Shown here one piece after another: positions 60,201 through 64,000 of a stretch of DNA of 64,000 bases (position 1 is its first letter; every line of letters begins with the position of its first letter). Source of the stretch: Lonicera japonica (taxonomy: Eukaryota > Streptophyta > Magnoliopsida > Dipsacales > Caprifoliaceae); assembly GCA_021464415.1 (NCBI GenBank), contig CM038465.1, forward strand, positions 17,949,839 to 18,013,838, in the 5' to 3' direction. Made by a program: the position numbers and the translations under genes. Under the pieces are notes generated by a model. That model did not search any database and was not told the origin of the DNA. It worked only from the letters and a program-made list of their open reading frames with translations.

Positions 60201-63200
60201 AAGAATGTGGCTGTAAATGATCTTTTATGCAATCTGGAAGAAGATTGAAGTGCATTTGGATGCTTCTATTGATGGCAGTAGCATGGACAGTCTGGCTAGA
60301 GAGAAACAGAAGAGTGTTTGATGATAGATATAACTCCCCGGTTGAAGTGTGGAATCATTAGATTTCCCTAGTTGGGCTATGGGCTAGAGCCTTAAATATT
60401 TTTAACTCTGTTGATTGTTTCTTGTTTGGTCTAGATTGCGATAGCTTTTTGTCTTAGGTGCTGTATTTGTGCCTAGGGTTTGTTGTTTTTTGCGGTTTTT
60501 AGCAATCGGTAGATGGTCTAGTCTCAATGGATTCCTCATCCATTGGGCTTTACCTGCTCTACATTCTCTTGTTTGTTGCAATAATAATAATAAAAAATGC
60601 CTAAAATAGAACCGCATAGTCACTTCATGATAGCCTACCGAGAATCATATTTCATATAGCAAAACTTGACTTGAAGGGTCCCACAGTGGGTCTTGGCGTG
60701 GAATTATCAACTATACCTTTTTTATATGCTTATTTTACCCTATTTTAATGTTTTTGCTTTTAGGAATTGCCATCAAGGTGGTCTATTGTCGATCATGGGC
60801 TGTACTTTCTCTCTTTTTATTTATTTATTTATTACATTTATATCCTGTACTTAGAGTGGATTTTGTCCACTACCTTTTGTACTTCCTGCTCCTTCTTCCA
60901 TTGTCATTGAACCCGTATAATGTAACTATTGAAAATTGCAAGAAAAGATAATGGAAAAAATTGTCAATCTCATCTCTTTATCTCCCTCATGTGCAAGTCT
61001 AGAAGGCAACAACTCTTTTTCCGCTCCATTTGCACATTTAGAAGATGATAATGGTGGATTGGTCTTACCACGTTGTCCAAATCCTGTGAACATAAAATTG
61101 ATGATAATTATAAAAGAAAGAATGTAAAACACTGAAAGGATATTATTAGATAATCTTCCCACTTGTTGAAAGAGTGTTTATGTAGTACAAATAATTATAA
61201 GTATTTAACTATCATAAATCTCAAATTAATTTACATAATGCCTAATTGTATTTTAGGTTACAAATAATCAATTCTCATAGATAGAAAAGTAAAATTTTAT
61301 TGTGTACTATATATATCATTGTATATAGAGTTTCCCAATTGTCAAAAATATAGAGTTTAGAAACAACTGAAGGAGTAGATTAACATAAAAAATAAGAAGG
61401 TATACTTGTTCACTCATTATTATGTACTAAAAAAAGAACAATAACTGTTTCGAAACAAAATTGTAAACTCCTAATTTGAGATGGGAGGAATTAAAAATGA
61501 ATCAACACCAAACTTAATTTTTGTACAAGCATTTATCTCTCTGTTACAATTTTATTTCTAGAATTTATAAAGTAAAAAGACTAACTTGAAGAGTCATATT
61601 CATGAAGGGGAAAACAACTACAATTAGCGAAAGAAATAGCCGGGAAATAGCCATATATTCAGTCATGAAGATAAGAAAATGAAATCAATAGGATATATAA
61701 ATAATTTTCAAGGAAAAGGAATAGATAGTCATGCATAAATAGTAAAAAAAGCATTTCAACCGTTATATAAAGAGTAAAAATCATCTTAATACACATTAAT
61801 TAAAGGACACATGTCAAACTCTCATTAAAGTAGAGCATTTTAAGTATATCTATATATGATTTTATCCGATTTTAATGTTTTTTTCTTTTAGGAATTGCCA
61901 TCAAGTGGTCTATTGCCGATCATGGGCTGTTCTTTCTCTCTCTTTTTTATTTCTTTTTGTTTATTTATTGCATTTATATCCTGTACTTATAGTGGATTTT
62001 GTCTACTACCTTTTGTACTTCCTGCCCCTTTTTCGTACTACAATTATTAATGCTGTTTCTGACCTTGGTTTCTTTGTTATTTTTCTTTCAACAGAGTTGT
62101 GCTCGTATACTCTTGGCGGAGAAAGACCGTGTAGACTTCTTGAAAAAGATGAGAAACCCAAAATTGGAGCCTCTGAAGAAGAGTGAGCTTTTCAAAAAGA
62201 TAGTGAAAAGGTGCACTGCGTTGGCAAGTAGCAAAAAGGCTGTGAAATGTCCCCGTTGTGATTATATAAATGGTTTGGCATCCTAACTTTCTCCCTTTAT
62301 ATTCTTGATGGGATTGTCATCATAATACATTTGTCACTTTTTAAAGTTGTTAAATACAAATGGGAATGATTTTAACCATGTATATATTATGTTTAAGTAA
62401 CACATATATAAATACAGCATTGATGGGCTTATTGGGCGGGTTCTGGGCCGGGCTGTGGGTGGGCCTAAAAACCCTCGGGCCGGGCTGACCCACGGGCGGG
62501 CTTAAAAATTAAACATCAGCCCATGGCCCAAGCCTATCGGGCTGGGGCGGCCCAAAAGCCTGTTGACTGGTCAAACTGTCTGGGCCAGGCCGGGCTGGGT
62601 TTCAGGCCTCTAGGCTATTTGACGAGGCCTAGTTTGCAGCCTGTTATTGCAGTGATCATGTGCCTTTTTTTTTCATAGAGGATGGTCAGAGAACTTACGG
62701 TAAGAAAGCATATCCAGTTCTAGCATTGCGAAGATGGTGCCAGCGTCCATATTTTCTGATTTTCATGAATATATATATATATTAAATTGATGAAGTCCCG
62801 CCCTTCTTCGGTGGGAATGTGAAATTAGAGTAAGCACCTGCCTTAATAGGTTGATCTCATTTACGGTGCTTCAAAGTTGAGATGGGGCTTAAAATCAATA
62901 TTAGGATAGACTGAGAGTTTATTTTTTGAGTTCATAATCTGGTGATGCTATTTGCTAGCTATAGATGGGGATAGTCAGTCAGTTTTTGGTTTTTGTCATG
63001 GGGCAGCTTTCTTTAGTGCCTAAGGATGCTTTTCTTTGGATCATTTTTGTTTTCTTTTGCTAATCCATTTCCAGTTCTCCTTTGCTTGTCCTTGATTTTT
63101 CTATCTATATAAGCATGTTTCTTATAAAAAATAAAATAAAAATAGCAAGACCAGACAAAAAGTGCTTATGCAGCATACAACTCTAATGGAACAAATTTTG

Positions 63201-64000
63201 GGAGGTGATTCTTCTTTTGCCCACAATATCTGCAATTGTATCAATTTCCCTTCAATAAGGGCAACTCAATGGCTTCCATTGCTTCCTTGGATTCTAATAG
63301 TGTAGCTTCATGGAATTTGTGCTTCTTGCAAATCTAATGAGAAAGAATTTAGTGCGTTCAATGGGGAGAATTGAGGGTATCCTGTTGTCGCGGGGCTTAT
63401 TCTTCTTATTTTCATACTTTAAGTGATGCATAACTTCATCGACCTTTTTCCCCTCAAAGATCATTTGGATATTGTGCGTCTTGTGCAAAGGAGCCGCAAA
63501 GAGCTTGGAACCTAATATCTTTCATTGCCCATTCTCTTATTTTATTTGGTTTAGGTGTTTAGCAAGTTGGAGTGCAATATTGTGCTTCCATAAAGGGGAT
63601 TGACTTGTTAAACATTAATGTTAGACATGGAGTTTGAAGGAGATCCTTCAGTGGCAGGGACGGAGCTAGGAATTTTACTTGGGCAAGAAGAGAAAGAGGG
63701 GGGGGGGGGGGATGTGGAGAAAAATTAGTACTAGCAGTACTTCCATTTTCAAAATTCAGGGGATAGAAAAGAACAAATATGTCTATGTTTCAAATTTTGT
63801 ACATATTGTTTGATCCTAAAATACAATTTTTTTGAAATCAAAGGCCAATTCCTTATGGAGATGTATTGTGTTAGCTATGTTTCAGATGATTTTATTTGGT
63901 GACTTGAGAGCCTCATTGTTTAATAAAGTATTATAGTGTTTTAACTTCAACTCGTTATGTAGGTTTGGTGAAAAAGGCTGTTGGTGCAGTCGGAGTCTTT
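54217..64000 (+). CDS. NRPC1: RNA polymerase III largest subunit, 5' part (runs off the window)
   Basis: NRPC1 forms the catalytic core of Pol III, which makes tRNA, 5S rRNA and other small RNAs in the nucleus. Coding exons: 54259-54329 (start ATG at 54259), 54428-54557, 55348-55497, 62095-62272, and 63963 onward; all joins keep phase at GT-AG sites. The protein opens with [14 protein letters not shown], then [20 protein letters not shown], the zinc-binding clamp motif [37 protein letters not shown], and [20 protein letters not shown] followed by CPRC. This order is specific for Pol III subunit 1. No stop interrupts the exons. Intron 3 is about 6.6 kb because of nested transposons. The last exon seen starts [13 protein letters not shown]. 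Confidence 0.93.
55705..55848. mobile_element. Small palindromic MITE in NRPC1 intron 3
   Basis: ACCAACTTAAATGATAGACC..GACATGTC and its inverse GACATGTC..GGTCATTCAAGTTGGT flank about 60 bases. Fold-back structure with no coding. Confidence 0.65.
57157..59459 (+). mobile_element. 5'-truncated LINE (non-LTR retrotransposon), with zf-RVT tail
   Basis: Target duplication CGATTCTTCTTGG at 57144-57156 and 59460-59472; A-rich 3' end at 59435-59458. Coding starts inside reverse transcriptase: a [19 protein letters not shown] segment at 57264, then [11 protein letters not shown] (FADD catalytic motif) at 57709, [19 protein letters not shown], and the zf-RVT region [21 protein letters not shown] and CVLCKDHGE. 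Many stops and small frameshifts. A TRIM interrupts it. Confidence 0.9.
57379..57690 (+). mobile_element. TRIM inside the LINE
   Basis: Direct repeats of about 74 bases (57379-57452, 57617-57690) share AGAGCATGATATA and AGCTTTTGGGA(G/A)AGATGGTTC. A primer-site-like TGCTTTCAGAG follows the first and GAGGGGGAG precedes the second. A perfect 5-base duplication, gtgag, lies at 57374-57378 and 57691-57695. The LINE frame reads on across the insertion. Confidence 0.92.
59688..60593 (+). mobile_element. Second 5'-truncated LINE copy
   Basis: The 3' portion is similar to the LINE at 57157-59459 (about 58548-59459): [20 protein letters not shown] and the zf-RVT region [19 protein letters not shown] long target duplication, TGCCTAAAATAGAACCG, lies at 59671-59687 and 60598-60614, preceded by AAAA on both sides. 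It ends in an ATA-rich tail. Broken by stops. Confidence 0.9.
60736..60915 (+). repeat. Duplicated NRPC1 intron segment, first copy
   Basis: Matches 61855-62040 (TTTTAGGAATTGCCATCAAG, GATCATGGGCTGT, ATATCCTGTACTTA). Probably a local duplication, with about 940 bases between. Confidence 0.85.
60926..61162 (-). CDS. Small ORF with a signal-peptide-like start, unrecognised
   Basis: 78 codons. It starts [11 protein letters not shown] with a strongly hydrophobic stretch ([16 protein letters not shown]), followed by a polar chain with one internal Cys and a second near the end. I recognise no family. It sits between the two copies of the duplicated intron segment and opposite to NRPC1. It may be a first exon of a captured secreted-peptide gene, or chance. 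Confidence 0.25.
   Translation of the reverse strand: MGRLSNNILSVFYILSFIIIINFMFTGFGQRGKTNPPLSSSKCANGAEKELLPSRLAHEGDKEMRLTIFSIIFSCNFQ
61163..61854. other. AT-rich intron sequence between duplicated segments
   Basis: No coding or element ends recognised. Confidence 0.4.
61855..62040 (+). repeat. Duplicated NRPC1 intron segment, second copy
   Basis: Directly precedes exon 4 (62095). This is probably the original copy, since it adjoins the acceptor tract. Confidence 0.8.
62400..62640. repeat. GGGCCGGGCT-rich repeat in NRPC1 intron 4
   Basis: Multiple GGGCCGGGC and GGGCGGG words on both strands, far more GC-rich than the surroundings. This style is typical of fragments of plant hAT-type MITEs. 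Ends not paired. Confidence 0.4.
62641..63962. other. Remainder of NRPC1 intron 4
   Basis: No gene recognised. At about 63650-63712 lies CAGGGACGGAGCTAGGAATT followed by a long G run, a phrase often found at the ends of plant transposon fragments. The minus ORF at 63294-63488 is unrecognised. Confidence 0.4.

Noticed and set aside
1..64000. CRISPR-like arrays, bacterial operons or phage systems
   Set aside because: The repeats are microsatellites, LTRs or palindromes, and all coding families are plant or plant transposon types.

Overview
This is plant nuclear DNA, almost certainly from a flowering plant with a large, retrotransposon-rich genome. It is AT-rich, has GT-AG introns, and holds many LTR retrotransposons, Mutator-like elements (MULEs), a LINE, TRIMs and MITEs. 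I cannot name the species. I found only one gene that looks functional: the 5' part of NRPC1, the largest subunit of RNA polymerase III (plus strand, from about 53.2 kb and running off the right edge). A second gene, a CYP79-family cytochrome P450, is recognisable along nearly its whole length but is dead.

Layout. 1-2.6 kb: unassigned sequence, a probable solo LTR (372-1931) and a weak tandem repeat. 2.6-16.6 kb: a decayed Ty3/gypsy gag-pol remnant into which a complete but dead Ty1/copia element of Sirevirus type was inserted (2895-14147, minus strand, target duplication aacaa). That copia element's left LTR later received a related element, now a solo LTR (4142-5944, target duplication caaga). 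A TRIM (15823-16241) sits in the gypsy RT region. 16.6-19.8 kb: AT-rich spacer with a SINE-like piece and one arm of a dispersed repeat. 19.8-29.7 kb: the CYP79 pseudogene on the minus strand. Its second exon is cut by the 3' end of a gypsy element, whose long LTR is itself cut by a nearly intact MULE (22799-27612). 30.1-41.7 kb: an LTR-like block split by a second, 10.3 kb MULE (30438-40763). This one carries a dead transposase on the plus strand and, on the minus strand, a decayed plant-mobile-domain gene and an intact small GRF zinc-finger ORF. 42-51 kb: AT-rich spacer with another LTR of the 4142-5944 family (45844-47398).

47.4-64 kb: the NRPC1 locus. Besides the main gene there is a partial 5' duplicate: exon 2 and half of exon 1 at 52.1-52.6 kb, and the other half of exon 1 inverted at 47.4 kb beside an LTR end. 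Intron 3 of the main gene holds a four-level nest: intron, then an hAT-like TIR element, then a LINE, then a TRIM. Target duplications can be seen at each level. A second LINE copy and a duplicated intron segment follow.

Most of the biology here is the layering of insertions, which can be read as a relative chronology. I found no bacterial-type system, CRISPR array or operon. The most unusual signals are TCGA-centred palindrome arrays in the U3 part of several LTRs, the gene cargo of the second MULE, and the split and inverted NRPC1 exon.
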